Assembly: GCA_018697195.1 (NCBI GenBank)
Contig: CM031864.1
Span: 15,624,763-15,688,762, forward strand
Direction: 5' to 3'
DNA from: Certhia americana
Lineage: Eukaryota; Chordata; Aves; Passeriformes; Certhiidae
Length of the DNA stretch: 64,000 nt
The translations under genes were made by a program, and so were the position numbers. Below, in pieces: positions 1 through 13,800 of this stretch; the stretch's first letter is position 1; every line of letters starts with the position of its first letter. The notes beneath the pieces were generated by a model. That model was not told the origin of the DNA, did no database searches, and saw nothing but the letters and a program-made list of their open reading frames with translations.

Positions 1-3000
1 AACCAAACAAAAGATCCTTACAAAGCCCTCCTCCTTATCTGAGAATAATTTAGTCTGTTTTAATAGATTTTTAGTCAGAGTAGCTATTTTGTATTAAGTT
101 TGTTGATTCTGCAGACAAGGCAAGCTTTTGAAGATAAGTACCTAATAAATAGTTTGCTGTTTTATGATGAAGTGATTATATACTGGTGTCCAATTTGATG
201 ACTGCAGACTCTGTATAGTGGAATATGAGAATGTTTTTGAACTCTATTCCACTTAGAAAGATAGCATTTCGAGAGTAGATGTATATTTGCTGTTGGAAGA
301 CTTCCTGTCATAAAAATGACCTTTGGTGTATAAACATTTAGTAGGAATTGGAATGTTTTGTAAATTTACTGTCTATTTTTATCAAAACAAATATTCTTTT
401 AAAATGCTTTTGGGTGTCTCTCCCTTTGCTGTCCACATTGTTATCCAGTGTGCTAATTGCCCTGCTGCTGTTGGTTTGAGTGAGGGGCAAAAGTTGCTCT
501 GATGTTTTCTCAGAGCCTCTTAAGGTTTAAAGTTATCTTCAATAGGAGTGTATTTAATGTTTTTATTTGATCAAGCTATAAAAAACACCCAATTAAATTT
601 CTGGCATACTGCTTGATTTATCCATGTAAACAAGGGCTTATTGTCTGTGTTGAATGTGCATGCAGTAGCCTAGGTGTTTTTGGCTAAAAGTACTAGTATT
701 TCTAGTGGGCTGGTAATATTTTTTCCAGTCCTTGAACTGTCTCACAAACATCCATTCTGAGCCAAAAGCACAGGCTGAATGGCCAGAAATACCTGTCTAA
801 GCTTACACTTAAACACAGCAGTGTTTATGACCTGTCATGTCTGGTACAATCTTGAATTTTATCTTTGAAACTATTCAATGGCCAAAGCAATTAGGGTTAT
901 GTAAAACCATCTACACAGAATTCAGTTAGAGCAGCTTTTATTAAAAAATTTTGCATTTTGTGGAAAGATTTTGGAATGGTTCATGAAGTAAAATTTCTGC
1001 CAGTCATAGAGGGGCATAAGAGGGCTGGAGAGGTCACAGAAGAGCTGTTGAAGTTAGCAGAGGATGTGTGAAGTGTTCTTTCAGCAGTGTGCTTCGCACT
1101 CTGGTGGGAGAGTATCACCCCAGTGATAGCCAGGGTAGCAACCAGAGCTGTATCCAGCTCCTCCACCAGCAGGAGTCAGAGCTTGGAGCATGAAGTTAAA
1201 GCACTCTTGGATTTTGGTTGAGTTTAGTGCTTTGAGCTGCAGAGATGGTATAGGTTTGCTTCTGGACAGGAAGGGACAGCCATCCCTTCATCCAGCCCAG
1301 AAAGAAAATGGAACAGGATACTCATCAGGCTTCTTTGTTATTCCTGAGGTGTGTTAAGTGAATTTGGCCTATGGGCAAATTTATCTTGTAATCACACGGC
1401 CAGATTTAGAGGAGAATATTAAAGATTACCTTCTAGAGAGGACAAGAGAAAAAGAAAGGATGTGTATGTGAGAATCAGTGCAACTTTGGCGTTTGTGAGC
1501 TACCCACAGTCCTTCTGATTCCAACAAAAAGCCAGTGAGTATTGGGGAACATGCTTATTTTCAAGGCTGGCTTCACTTGTTTAACACTCTGAAGATGTAC
1601 TTGCTTCTGATTCCTATTGCTTTGTCATTTACCCTCTACAATGGCATTAAACCCTTCTCTCCTTTCTGATATGAAAAACCAGCATAAAACTGAGGTGTTT
1701 GTTTAGCACAAAGAAATGGTAAATCAAACAGCAAAACATTTAAATGTATCCTCTTCTGGTTTTCCTGTCTGTGCTTTCCAGACCATACTCTGAAAAATAT
1801 GGTCTCACTGACGTGCTTGTGGGGGCATTTTTCTAAACATTTGTGGTTGCTGGAGCAACCCAAAGCATTGTTTCTACTGATTTTTATGTGCCTACTTAAG
1901 TGTGATTGCATAGTGCAGATGGCAAGGCAGTCTTAATATGAGAATTAAGAAAGAGAAATAGATGATAAATTATTCACATGTCAAGTTTAAAGAAAATAAA
2001 ATGTTTGAAGGAAAAATGAAGATATTGAAAGAGGCTTTTTTCCTTGTTTTAGTCCATAATAAAAAGCCCTTGGAAACTGAATGACTAAGGAGCATTAGTG
2101 GTGATTATGTAGAGGTTTTAAATATGTGCATGCTTTGGGGATGGAAGCTTGTGTCAAGGTTGCATTTGAAAGCACATATTGTTTTGCAGTAAGTAATGAT
2201 ATGTAATAAATTTCTTAAACTGGTGCTATAAAATATTCATGCAAGATAATTGTTTTGATTGAAATGATGAGAAAAGGTTTTAAATGTTAAGTGAGATTGA
2301 AATTTTAGTTTTCAAGAAAATCTAGGAAAATGGTAAACTTTTTTAAGACTTGCTTCTTCTCATTATATATCTTAAAACAAGGTGGAAATATAAATAACAC
2401 ATGTGTTTTTTAAGTATGAAAAAACCTGCTAAATGTCTGACAACATGACACTTAAGCAACAAAATCTTTCAAGTATTCATACAGCAGCAGGAATATGAAA
2501 TAAAGTGATTATTCCTACATCTCTTTTTTAATATATATTAAGTATTTGCATGTAAATATAAACATGAGATGGCACTCTAGAAATAATTACTATGCAAGAG
2601 AAATGTATATGAACATCCTCTCAGATAGCCAGGAATTGATTTGGATGAGTTTTCTGGCCTTGATGGAATTGCTTGTGTACAAACTCTGCAAATTCATTAA
2701 AATCCTTCAACCTTTGCTGTAATAGGTTCCACAATTAAATGGGGACCTAAAATAGCTTTCTATAAAAATATGGCTAGTCCTTACAAATACAGATCAGGCT
2801 GAACTACCAGGTAGTTTAAAGTTTTAACAGTGGATAACAGTTAACTAAGTAGTGACCATAAAACCATAAAAAGAGATTGTTCTTTTTTATTTGTTCAAAA
2901 CATTGTTACAATGAATTTGAGGAGCTAAAAAGCCTGTGATATTTAAGGAACAAAATGCATTGATTTCAAACTTAACTAATCTTGTTCTAGTGTGTACTTT

Positions 3001-6000
3001 CAATTGTATCTTTCATAGTTTTCCCGTGGTATGTAATAGATGGTGATTTAATTTTAGGCATCTGCATGCTGTCCCAGATGGAATGGAGCGTATGTTAGTG
3101 AGTTGTCTGTGTCTCTTTGTCCCAGGGAGACCCTCATAGAGGTTTTGAGAGGTGCTCAGTCTGCTTTCAGAGCAAAGGATCTTGGTTTTGGGCGATCTGT
3201 AGGTAGAAAGAACTTAATGATTTGAGAATAATTATTTTCTTAAGTTTATCACTGCTTCCTGCTTGATCTAAGTGCATGGCCAAAGTTAGCTAAAAGTATC
3301 GCAACATTTCTTGAAAAGTGTGGCACTTAAAGTATTACCAAATGCAAAATTTTTAGGAGGTTTGTCATCCAAGAATTGTTAGCGAGTGTCAAAGAGCATA
3401 GGAATTAGTTGCCAGGAGCATCCTTGGTAAGTGTAGCTGTTTTTTTCTTAATAGTTTATTTAGAAAACAATTAAGTTTGCTCTTTTCCAAACTAGGACTA
3501 AGCTTATTGCAAGCATTGCACATCTTAGTGCTATTATTTTATTGTACACTGCTCCTTGACAGTAGTAGTGATCTTATAAATGTAAAAGTTGGTTAGGCTT
3601 TGATTTTTTTTTTTTTTAAATAAAAAGTAGCCTGATCTAAAACAATCACCCTAACTCACTAAGCATTCTGTCACTGTAACCCCCGGTACTCATTGCAGAG
3701 TGCAAGTAGTTGTATTTCCAAACTAGAATCAGACTCACATTTTGTGTAGATTTTTATAACTAGATTTTTAGCATTCTGAATTTGATTTTGAGGTAGGCTT
3801 GTTTGATCTGCAGGCTTATTCCAGGTGAATTTAGAATATTTTGTTTTTTTAATAAAGGGATTGTTATGACAAGAAAATGTCAGTGTAACTTGTCCTTGAG
3901 AATTCTATGTGGTAAATGCACATATTGTCGATTCTGGTGGCAGTCTTGTGACTAGTGGATTTTAGTTTATAATAGTTGGAATAGAACTATGCAGAGACAT
4001 TGTCTTTTATGATGGGTTGATAAAGAGCTAAACTTTGTATTGGTGTAGAAATGACTGTTTGGATTGGTGTTTGTTTTTGGGGTTGTTTTCAGGGGGTGTG
4101 CATTATTTCTGAGTCTTTTAACATGGACATCCAAGAAGAATATTTACTAATGCCAGTTTCTGAAGTGACATTTTCTAATGAAAATTTAAGATTTCTTGCC
4201 TTGAGTGGTCTAACAACCACTGGATCTACAAAGTACAAATGACTTTCCTTGTTTGTGTGTTTTGTGGAAATTTTCCTTTTTATGCTTTGTGAGCCTGGGC
4301 TACGGTGCTAGAATGAAGAACAATTTTATTGAGCTTTTTGCCATTTTACAGGTTAATTTGTGAGCCACTGACTGAAAAGAGCAACTTTTGCAGACTATAA
4401 AGGGCAGCCCTTAATATGTAGTAAAAATCAAATAAACAGTCTGTTGGGCAGAGTAATTTTCCCACTGTTGGAGTCTGGAATTATGAGAAATATTTCTTTG
4501 CATGTTTAAGAGATATTAAGATCTCTGACAAACAGTGTTTTTAACCTTTGTTCATGGAAAAAGGGCTTTTAGGCTCTAGAATGAAGCAGAGTTTTCAAAG
4601 GTATGTATTAGATAGTATAATAGTGTATAGTTTTATCACAGGGTGAGAATTTTAGATATATAAGGTTTTTAAGATGATAAGGAGGTGAAGTCAAGATGGA
4701 GAAGTCCACGTGGCTTCTGGGCTTCCTCCTTCTTCCTCATCTGCTCCATGTTCTGCAGTGAGGTGGCACATTATAGTTGGCTTAGAATAGAGTCTAACCT
4801 TCTAACATAAATAATAGTTATTGGAGAAGTATTATAAATACTGATTACGTAGATTATAGTATAAATATCCACGCCACCCTGAGGGTGGGAGTATTTTGTA
4901 TTTAGAATTTAATATTCAGGGGATTCAGGGTTTTGTGCCTTAAACTGACCTACAGTGAAGAGCTCTGCAGGTCAAGAACAGAATGTAACGATAAGAAATA
5001 ATAAACTTAAAATGAAGTTTTATTCATAAATAAAATGAAGAAAACATCAGAAAAGACAACTCACAGCCTTTCCTTTTCAAGATCTTTAGCTGGAGAAAAC
5101 AAAATTGTACATTCTCAAGGACAGGAAAACAGCCAGCCAACAGAGACACACAAAAATGTATTTTTTTATAAACCCAAGACCCACATTTTAAACAGTCTGT
5201 ACGTGAAGCAGGAGGAAGGTTGGGGCTGTAGGGCCTCGGAATGATTCATAGCAATACAAGCATGTGATGGCAGGAGGTTATTGCTAATGGTGTGGGTCAC
5301 TGTAGGCCATCAAGCGTGGAAGCCTTCAGTAGCTCTTCTGCCTCTACTCCCCTCTCTGTGCAGTCACAAGGATGTGGCTGATCAGCTTATGTGTGTCTGT
5401 GGAAATGACAAAGTCTTTGTATTTTTAAAGTACCCAAAAGAACCATCCTAATACAGAAACAGTACAGTCTATGTGTTTGATCCACATCCTTCACAAGTGT
5501 ATTGCAGGTATGTGACATTACAAACTTGCCGCTTTATATTTTTGTATTTTGTTTGTATTTATATTTGAGTTTAAACTTGGTATTTCTTCACAAAATTTGA
5601 GAAGTGTTGCTATGGAGAGCAAACTGGATTGGTATCCTTGTGCTACCTGACAGAGAACTGCTTAGTCTCCCTTACCCTGTTAAAGTTACATGAATTAGGT
5701 TTGCATGAGCCAGGATGCTTACTCAGGCCACCACAGCTCTCTAGGGCCATGACCTTGGCTTGTCTAAGCCTGTTTCTGACCAGCTATTTCATCCACAGCT
5801 CACTCATGTTTTTGAAGTGCTGCATTTATGATTTTTAGGTTTAGACACGAGTCTGTTCATGATATGTTGTCCTTAAGTGACTACAAACGGAGCTTCACAG
5901 GTCTTCTTTCTGTGTCTTTTGTTCCATTGTACTTCACATGAAAGAAGGAAAAGTTTCTTCCTTTGAAGTCCTGAAGCCATCCTTGTACTGAGAAAATCTT

Positions 6001-7198
6001 TATAGTTTGGCTTAAATGATTTAATGACATCTTTTTAGTTATTAGTCCATATGGATTGTGAATTATTTAATAAATTATGTTCAGTATGCATTGAAATGAA
6101 AAACTGTTATAGAGTTAGGTACTTTTTATATTAATTGGAAGTAAGTTTATTAAAGTAACATTTCAGAGGAGAGCGTATGATGGGAAGATTGATGACTGTT
6201 TTGGGGACTGTGTATAATTTCTACACACCTTATAATAAAGTCATGCTATTAAAGACTTTCCAATGTCTAATGTGTATGTGGACAAATATGTTATGCTTAT
6301 TATTTTGCTCCTTAAATAAGCAGTAGTCTGTCAGTCTTAGGAACTCACTGTCTATTTCAGGAATTTAACCTGCTTTTGACACTTCCATGGCTTTTTCTTG
6401 TGAGTACCTTGAGTGCCACTTACTCAGCAGTAAGTAAAATAAAATCAGCTTAGGAGAGCAGCATACAGTAAATGATGCTGGTAACAGAAAAGGCATGTAA
6501 AATTGCTTGTAAGATGATGATAACATTTCATAACATTCTTGAAAACAGCCTCTCATACATTGATTTTTTTCCCATATATTTTTATCCCCCCTCCGTGTCT
6601 GCAAATATGAATTGTAGTCTTTCAAGGAGTCTTATTCCTTCATTGAAGACTTGCTATATTGATCTGAAACCACAGAACTGAAACTGATAATATTCAAACA
6701 GTGTTCCTTTTTTAATGACAATATATGGCTTTGTGTTTAAGTGGAAAACTTGCTGCAGTGTTTCCCTTACTGGAATTTGTGGACCAGTCAGGGAGGGACT
6801 TCACTAAAAACCCGTCACGAGATACTGCAAATGGAATACTTACTTCACTGACATCTGTGTGAATGGATAGCAGACCTTTGTAGACATGATTCATGGAAGC
6901 ATACTGCCAACTTGCTTTAGAATAAAGTGATAGGAGGAAAGATACTGAATAATCCTGTATAAATGAATAACAATTTATTTTTGGGGGGGGGGGGGGTTTC
7001 TTTTTGGTCTGGTGCTCTACTTAAACAGGCCAACTAACTTGTTAGTGCAACTTTTGTTAGTGCAACTTTAGCTTTCTCAATAATGATAAATATAAGAAAC
7101 TTAAAATCTCAGAACATGAGACAATTTCTCCTTCTCTCATGCTCCATCTGCCAGATGATGAAATTAAAAACTGCTGTGTATTAATTATTCCCCATGAT
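1..7198. other. Intron 1 segment, no recognised feature
   Basis: AT-rich non-coding sequence. It has a 14-T run at 3604-3617 and a 14-G run at 6983-6996. A 15-bp unit (GTTAGTGCAACTTTT) is duplicated in tandem at 7041-7070. No repeat family, exon or RNA gene was recognised. Confidence 0.7.
6983..6996 (+). repeat. Poly-G run (14 G)
   Basis: Fourteen consecutive G between T-rich flanks. Such a run can fold as a G-quadruplex on the + strand and is prone to length errors in sequencing, so the exact length is uncertain. Confidence 0.85.
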
Positions 7199-7838
7199 TG
7201 TGGTGTGAAGGAAGGGATTTCAGGTGACCTTGCCCCTGATAAGTCACACTTGTACTAATTACCAAAAAAGAGGAACAGCCTTGCTCTTAATGGGTTGCAG
7301 CTGTGACTAATAAAAATAGGTGTGATAAAAGGGGAGGGTTGGCTGGTTAAGGGAGCCTTGGACCTTCTTGAGGAAGAGTGCCCTAAGGAAGAGTACCTGG
7401 AGGAAGACAGTTACTGCTGGTAAGATTTGCTGGTAAGAAGATTTGCTGTGAGGTCAGTCTGCATCTGATGCAGTTGGAGCCTGCAGTCATAGTCAAGCTA
7501 GCTAAGGCCTGTGTTCAGAGTCTGCAAACTGATATTTGCAGGCATAGTCCAGCAGGAGATAACCAGCAGTCAGGGTCTGCAGTTGGACCCTACAGTAGGA
7601 GCTTTCTGTAATCAGAGTCAGGATGGCTCAGCTATAAGAAAGCATAAACTGGGACCCTTTTCACATTGTTGAGTGTCTGTGTCTTGGCTCATTTCTACCC
7701 TTAACGAGAGTTCTGCTGCAATGCATGATGCAACTCTGTTGGGGTTGTTGCAAAGCCTTAGTGCTATCTAAAGATGTTCTAAGTTTAATAAAGTCAGGAC
7801 TTAAGGAGGAATATCCCTCTCTCTGAAAAAAAAAAAAA
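7199..7838 (+). mobile_element. LTR-like retro-insert with AATAAA and genomic poly-A tail
   Basis: About 640 bp that differ from the surrounding intron. The left part begins TGTGGTGTGAAGG, has a TATA-like GATAAAAGGGG at about 7324 and is rich in short degenerate repeats (GGAAGAGT, GCTGGTAAGA, and units around TCTGCAGTTGGA). AATAAA sits at 7787-7792, and 34 bases later a run of 13 A (7826-7838) ends the block. A poly-A signal followed at the normal distance by an encoded A tail is what a reverse-transcribed polyadenylated RNA leaves. The base composition and promoter-like left part suggest an endogenous retrovirus LTR. I cannot assign the family and see no coding region. The left boundary is uncertain, and I found no target-site duplication by eye. 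Confidence 0.5.
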
Positions 7839-10734
7839 GGGTTTGAAAAATTTTATAGGAAAACATACAAGAAAGGCTTGATGTGATTTTTTTTTTTCAG
7901 TCTGGTTCTGAAAATGAAGTACAGAAGGTCAGAATAACAGTGTAGAATTCTTGCTGCTTTTCACTCCCACTTGTCCTTTTACCTCTACTGACATAAACCT
8001 GTTGCTTCAGAACACATTGAAGTGTTTGTAATCCCTCAGAGGAAATGAGTTTCAGTTACAAATACCTCAAATTAGCTTATCTTAAACTAATTTAGCCTGG
8101 GTGCTCAAACATACAGCACTGTATATGCAGTAATACAATTACTGCATTTTTAGACATAACAACCTGCAGGGTGAGGATAGACAACTGCATGATGCTGAGA
8201 GCCTGTGCAAGCTTGGCTTTAGGGAAAAATAGGAACTCACTAGGTCCAAGTAATTTAGAGCCTGTTAAATTTACAGTCTCTGGGCAGATTTTTCTATTTT
8301 GGAAACTACACAACATAAATTGACCATTAAATCAAAAAATAATATAATTGTAGTCATGTCTGCATGAACCATGTTTTTAAATTCGACTAGTGAAATTAGA
8401 GGCCAGGAAAATGGGCCTCTAATCAAACAAACAGAAAACCTATTATAAAAAACTGTTTGAAGTTTTGAAAACTTTAAATGTGCAAAATGGTTGTTCTTAT
8501 CTAGTGCACATGAAAACCGTTTGGTTAATAATTTCACAAATGGTTGGGAACAAAACGAGTTCAGGATGATGCACTCTTGTGTACCATAAATTCTTGCAGA
8601 AAGTGGTGTTATCAGGAGAACATAAAACACTAAACGAATGTATTGTTGCATACACATTATAAAGGCAAGTTAGGCATAGATTTACTGAAACGAGGTAGGA
8701 ATTGGGCAGTGAATTTGATATTCCTCCCCTTTCCCATTGCCTTTGTGCTGTTGCTGTGTTCACTCCCAAAAGAAATTGTTACTGTATGGCTTCACAGAAC
8801 TTTCACTGGGGAAGGACAGTCTTGCTGCCATGCTGACTGAAACTATGGTCTCAACTTTTTAATATCACGTAGTAGAAGTTTTTCTAACTATAGTTTCAAC
8901 TGTCAAAAAACCCAGTTGATTGACCAGTCTTCAATAAAGCCACATGGTAGGGTTGGTTTAAATCTGGGAGATTTGGTGTCTTGTGAGGAGTAGACAGTTG
9001 TTAATAGTGAAACTGATTATCTGGAATATCCTTTTGAAATTAGATTTCTTAAGTTTCTAATATAATCACGCTGGATACAGTGGTACCACTGTGGTACAGG
9101 GAATGCTTTTGCATTTTATTTCAGTGTATATGCACGTGTAAACCTAAATTCTAAAGAAGTCTGTTTAAAAAACCCAACCAAACAAAAAGTGCTATTGTTT
9201 GGGGATAATTTAAATGTATTTTGCATATTGGAGTTTAAGTTATTGTGTTGGAGCTGTGTGGGCTTTTGAAAAATAACCACATAATGTGACCTCTGCAAGT
9301 ACCTCCTTGTTTACATCTGATTTCTGCTCCTTCTAATGCTTTAGAGAAAGGGCTGAATGGTAGCTGAATGAGATTTGTAATGTTTTTTAAAACTCTAGGT
9401 TGTTAATTAGCTGGGAAAAAAATCTGAATCTTTTGAAAACTGTGATTAGAATTGTTACTTGTATATTTTACTGAACATTAATTCATAGTTTGAACTTGTG
9501 ATATGTACTTTCCTGATTGTTTAGAGATTATTGTGCATTGTTTGATGATAATAAGCTTTTCACGGGAAGAATCTCACAATACCAGGTGACTGGGTAAAGG
9601 CAGGTGAAACTTGTCATCTCTAAATGTATGAAGAGAAAAACAATCCCAAGTTTACATATGTTAAATTCTAAATTGGCTGTCCTCCCTGAGGCAGGAGTTC
9701 TTGGGGTTACAGAAGTTATCTCTATGGAAACTGCTGATCAATTCTCAACAATAGTCAAAGATTCACATTAAATGATCAACCACATGAGAATATTTAGTTT
9801 TCTGTTGGATGCAGCAGTTCTGCTGTGTTTGCCTTTCTTGTCTTTCATCATGGAAAAGGTTTACTTTTAAAAGATCTGTCACTGCTGAGAATAATTAAAG
9901 AAACAAAGCACCTCCCTGTATTGGGAATGATTAAGTAGACCAAGGCTCACCAGACTTGGGGAAACATGTCAGGAAAGGAATAGTAGGAGTCTGTAAGTAT
10001 GGATAAAGTGAGCAAGGAATCCCTATTGTAGAAGTAATAGTAAACAATAAAAAATTAACTATTGCTTGATAGCCTCAGAAATGCTGAAACAAACTGATGA
10101 ACTGTACAACACAATGCCACAGCATGAAATGATCATTGAAATGCTCATAAGAACTAGGGGTAGAAAAAGAATTCATCTGAAAATTTATTCATCTACTAAG
10201 TTGCAAGTAGGTGGGTGATGTTAAGTACATCAGGAACATATAACCTTGTGCTTGACCTGTTTTTGTCTTCTGCAGACATCATTTGGCCTTTGTCAGAAAC
10301 AGGATATTAAAACCTCAGTCTGAACCAGTAAAGCCCTTTAGGTAATATATTCACCAGGACACTTCCCTTAAATAGCACATGTTTCTTAATGCTTCCCCAT
10401 TCTTCGTTTTCAGGGTATGCCTGACAACTCTTCGGCATTGTGTAGATTTACAGCTTTTACCTCTTCAGAAGGCAGTTAAAGACTTTTGTTTATCATTAGT
10501 CACTTGAATTTCAAACCAGATCTAGGTAAAGTTTTGTCAATCCATTTCTTCCAGGAAGGCATGAAGTCTTGCTTTGAAAGTGTCATCAAGAAAGGAAGCA
10601 TTTTCCTTGTTCATTTTAGAACCTTTCAGTTTTTTAAATCAAGAGTTTCTTAAACTCTGGATATGGTTGGTCCTGTGTTACAGCTATCGATCTTACTGTG
10701 TTCTCTATGCTCTCTCCTCACTCAGTATTTTTCC
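7839..10734. other. Intron 1 segment, no recognised repeat family
   Basis: AT-rich non-coding sequence. Two short inverted repeats stand out (8395-8423 and 9077-9092) and are described as findings. Nothing else was recognised. Confidence 0.7.
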
Positions 10735-10885
10735 CCTGTGAAGGTGCTTACATCCTGTAATCATCTCACTTCTCAAACTCTCTGAAAAACTAAACACGTT
10801 GAATTCCCTAAGCCTCTCATTGTAAGGTACCTTTCTGATTCTTTAATCATTTTTATGGCACTTCTGCACCCACATAGTTTTCCAC
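10735..10885 (-). mobile_element. Ancient CR1-like LINE fragment
   Basis: Reading on the + strand, the order of short matches (CTAAGCCTCTCATTGTAAGG, then a CTTTAATCATTTTTATGGC-like segment, then CACTTCTGCACC) follows the CR1 consensus on its reverse strand (CTCAGCCTCTCCTCATAAG ... TTAATCATTTTTGTTGC ... CTTCTCTGGAC). The copy is highly diverged, so it is old. Assignment is by remembered consensus, not by search. Confidence 0.6.
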
Positions 10886-13800
10886 CAACCACTTTAAAAT
10901 GTGGACAAAAATAGCATGGAGTGTTTCAGAAGCAGGCTCTTCCCTGCCATGCACTTCATTGGTTTTCCTCTGTTTTGCCCTCCTGACCCATCAGTGGATG
11001 CTGTTTGTGATTGCTTATGCAGCTGCAGATATTGCTGAAGTGGTTAGTTACGTTAGAAAGATGCCATGTTCTGACATTTCCCAATTTTTGCTGAAATTGA
11101 ATAGCAGATAGAACTTTGATAACAGCAGCATTATATGAAATTGAAAATAGGGAATTTATCATATTATCTCCTAACTAAAAATGCCAACAAATATTTGCCT
11201 TCAATTGATTTGCTAGATATTGTATAGATACAGAGCTTTTATAGTATGGAGATTATAGTATAGCTAAAACCCTCAAACGCATTGAAGAGTTGATGCTTGC
11301 AGTTTTTAGTGATTTATTTTACTGATAGGAAAATCTAGCATCTGCCATCAATCGAATACTGTGAATATATTTAACGTGGAGTTTCTAGTTCCAGTCAAAA
11401 CTATAGTTTAACTGGCATGGAGCCATATTTGTTCTACTGTGCTGGTTTTATTTCTGAGCTGCTTTCAGGTTTATCCACATGATACTCATGGATTCAGAAG
11501 GATTTCTTCATAGAAGGTACATCAGAAAAAAACCCAGATCTTAATTTTAAAGGTCTAAGTAGCATTCAGAGTGTGTTTAAATGTATGTGAATGTATTTAT
11601 TTGAAACACTGCATAATTCCCAGTGTTACAACAGTAGGAATCGTGATAGAACATGTTTTAGGATGAGTGATGAATTACATTCTTAGTGTCCTGGTGGAAT
11701 AAATAACATATTAAGATAACATGTTTCTTTATTTCTTGCAGTTGTACAGTGGAAGAGAAAGCAGCTCACGCTTTTATCTCTCAAGTTTTGCTTTTTTTCT
11801 TCATATTTCCATAAAGAAAACTGTTTCCCTTATTTTTCCTTAAGAAAGTACTCAGGCTTTTTAGATTTTATAATTGACCAGTCATACTTCTGATTTTTGA
11901 CTATATTAAATATTTGAAATGTAATTTCTTCTTGAGAGCGAGGGCAAGTTACTTTCATGCCTCAGTGTTTTGATTTCTTTCTGTGATGTGCTTAAGCTGA
12001 AGATGAAGTTGTTTGTACTTTGTATTTCTATGCCATAGCTGGTATTGTCACACATTAGAGGTAAGAAACCCTTGTAGCAGTATCTCACATTGAAAACAAG
12101 TGACGTATTCTAGCATCTGCTTTACACTAATATTTGTATTTGAGAAGTGAGCTCTTTTAAATTTTAAGGATTTTTCCCATGGCAAAGAAAGCTGCTGTCT
12201 ATTGTTGCTTCAGATGTAAACTTTTAGAATTATTGGTGAGGTATCTGTGTTACTAGCTTTGAAGTCAAGAGCTTGAATGCAGCTGAGAAAATAATTACCA
12301 ACTTGTTATAAAGTGCTCTCTTTTTTATGAAGAATTATTGTTGGAGTGCTCTTTGTTGGACTGAAGTTGTGACTCTGTATTGAGCACCCTGAGAGATAAA
12401 AGAATGAATATGCTTTGTCCCACTGGTGGTCTATGCAGATTTGTTGAATGATGGAGAAGTAGAGCAGCTTATACTTCTGTTCATTTTTTTTGGTAAAGTT
12501 GAAAATATGGAAACACACACAATCACAGTTGTGATGCCAAATGTGAGAGCAGTTGCACTGTTTATTTAGGTAATGGTTTTGTTCAAGTTCAGCAGTATTT
12601 TGCGATCTTTGGGGTTTTTTGTGTTTCTGGAGTTCAGACTATAACTCAACCCTTTGTCACTGGGTATTGAGGGTGTTTTTTACAAGAGCGTGTGTACTGA
12701 TGTTTACTGTAGCAATCACCACTCTCTGAGGCTGAGCATGTGTTTACTGTGCCTCCTAAGGTGTGGTAAAGGACCATCCTGGTCTGAGTTTAGAGAGACA
12801 CAGGCAAAACAGTTGGGATATTGGAGAGTCTGATGTCTGCCCAGCCCTGGTGTGATTGGAATTGGAACCTCTCTCAGATATTGTTAATGCAGGACTAATG
12901 CACAACAAGCATTTGCTGTGTTAATTAGAAAGATTAAGCCCAAATCATGGCTTTATCAGAAGAACAGAGCCTTAATTTTTCAGGTGAAATGTTGTCATAA
13001 ATGGAAATGTTTTGGCTGGAGGAAAAAACATCGAACAAGTACGCTCATAGTATCTCAAATTTGTGGTTATTTTGGATTGCAAGCATGTTTCTCCACAATG
13101 AGAAGTACATGGCTTTCATTTTACTTTAATGTTGAAATCATTCAGTTTCTCTTACTTCTCACACTTTTGAAGAGTAGGAATAGGTAGAGAACTTAAATGC
13201 ATGCAGCATATGGCTGAAATATCACATATACTAAGGATCTAAAAATCAAAGTTGCTGTCTCCATGACAACTGTAGCTGAGCCAAAGAGTTCTTTTCATAA
13301 AGACAGCAGTCATGCACAGTAAAAGTTCAGAGTCTGGGAACCTGACTCCTGGGATGCTTTGGGATCCACATATAGATCTACAGGGAGGTGCTATTTATGT
13401 TTGTATCCACTTGGAACTTAAGAGTGTCACTTGTTCCCAGCTTCTGCCTACAAAACACACTGATGGGAGCAGAGTGTTTTTGTGATATCTAATTGAGATG
13501 TCTGACATGTTGCAGATGGGAAAAGCAAACTAAGAAGTAATGCAACCTCGGCAAAGAGGAGTTTCAAATGGAAAATGGGAGGATTTCTGTCTTGAATTTT
13601 GTGGGTGAGGGATGATGAGGGCTTTGACCTGTGGCTTTTGCTGATTGGAATTGTTTCTATGAATACTCATAACCAGACTCTTTCTGTGCAAAGACTCTCT
13701 GATGTTGATTGCTGGAAAAATTTGGCTATTCAGCTTTTCAGCTCTAGTGCCACTATATTTTGGTCATGTCAGGTGGAAATTTAATTTGTCTTCTTTCGTG

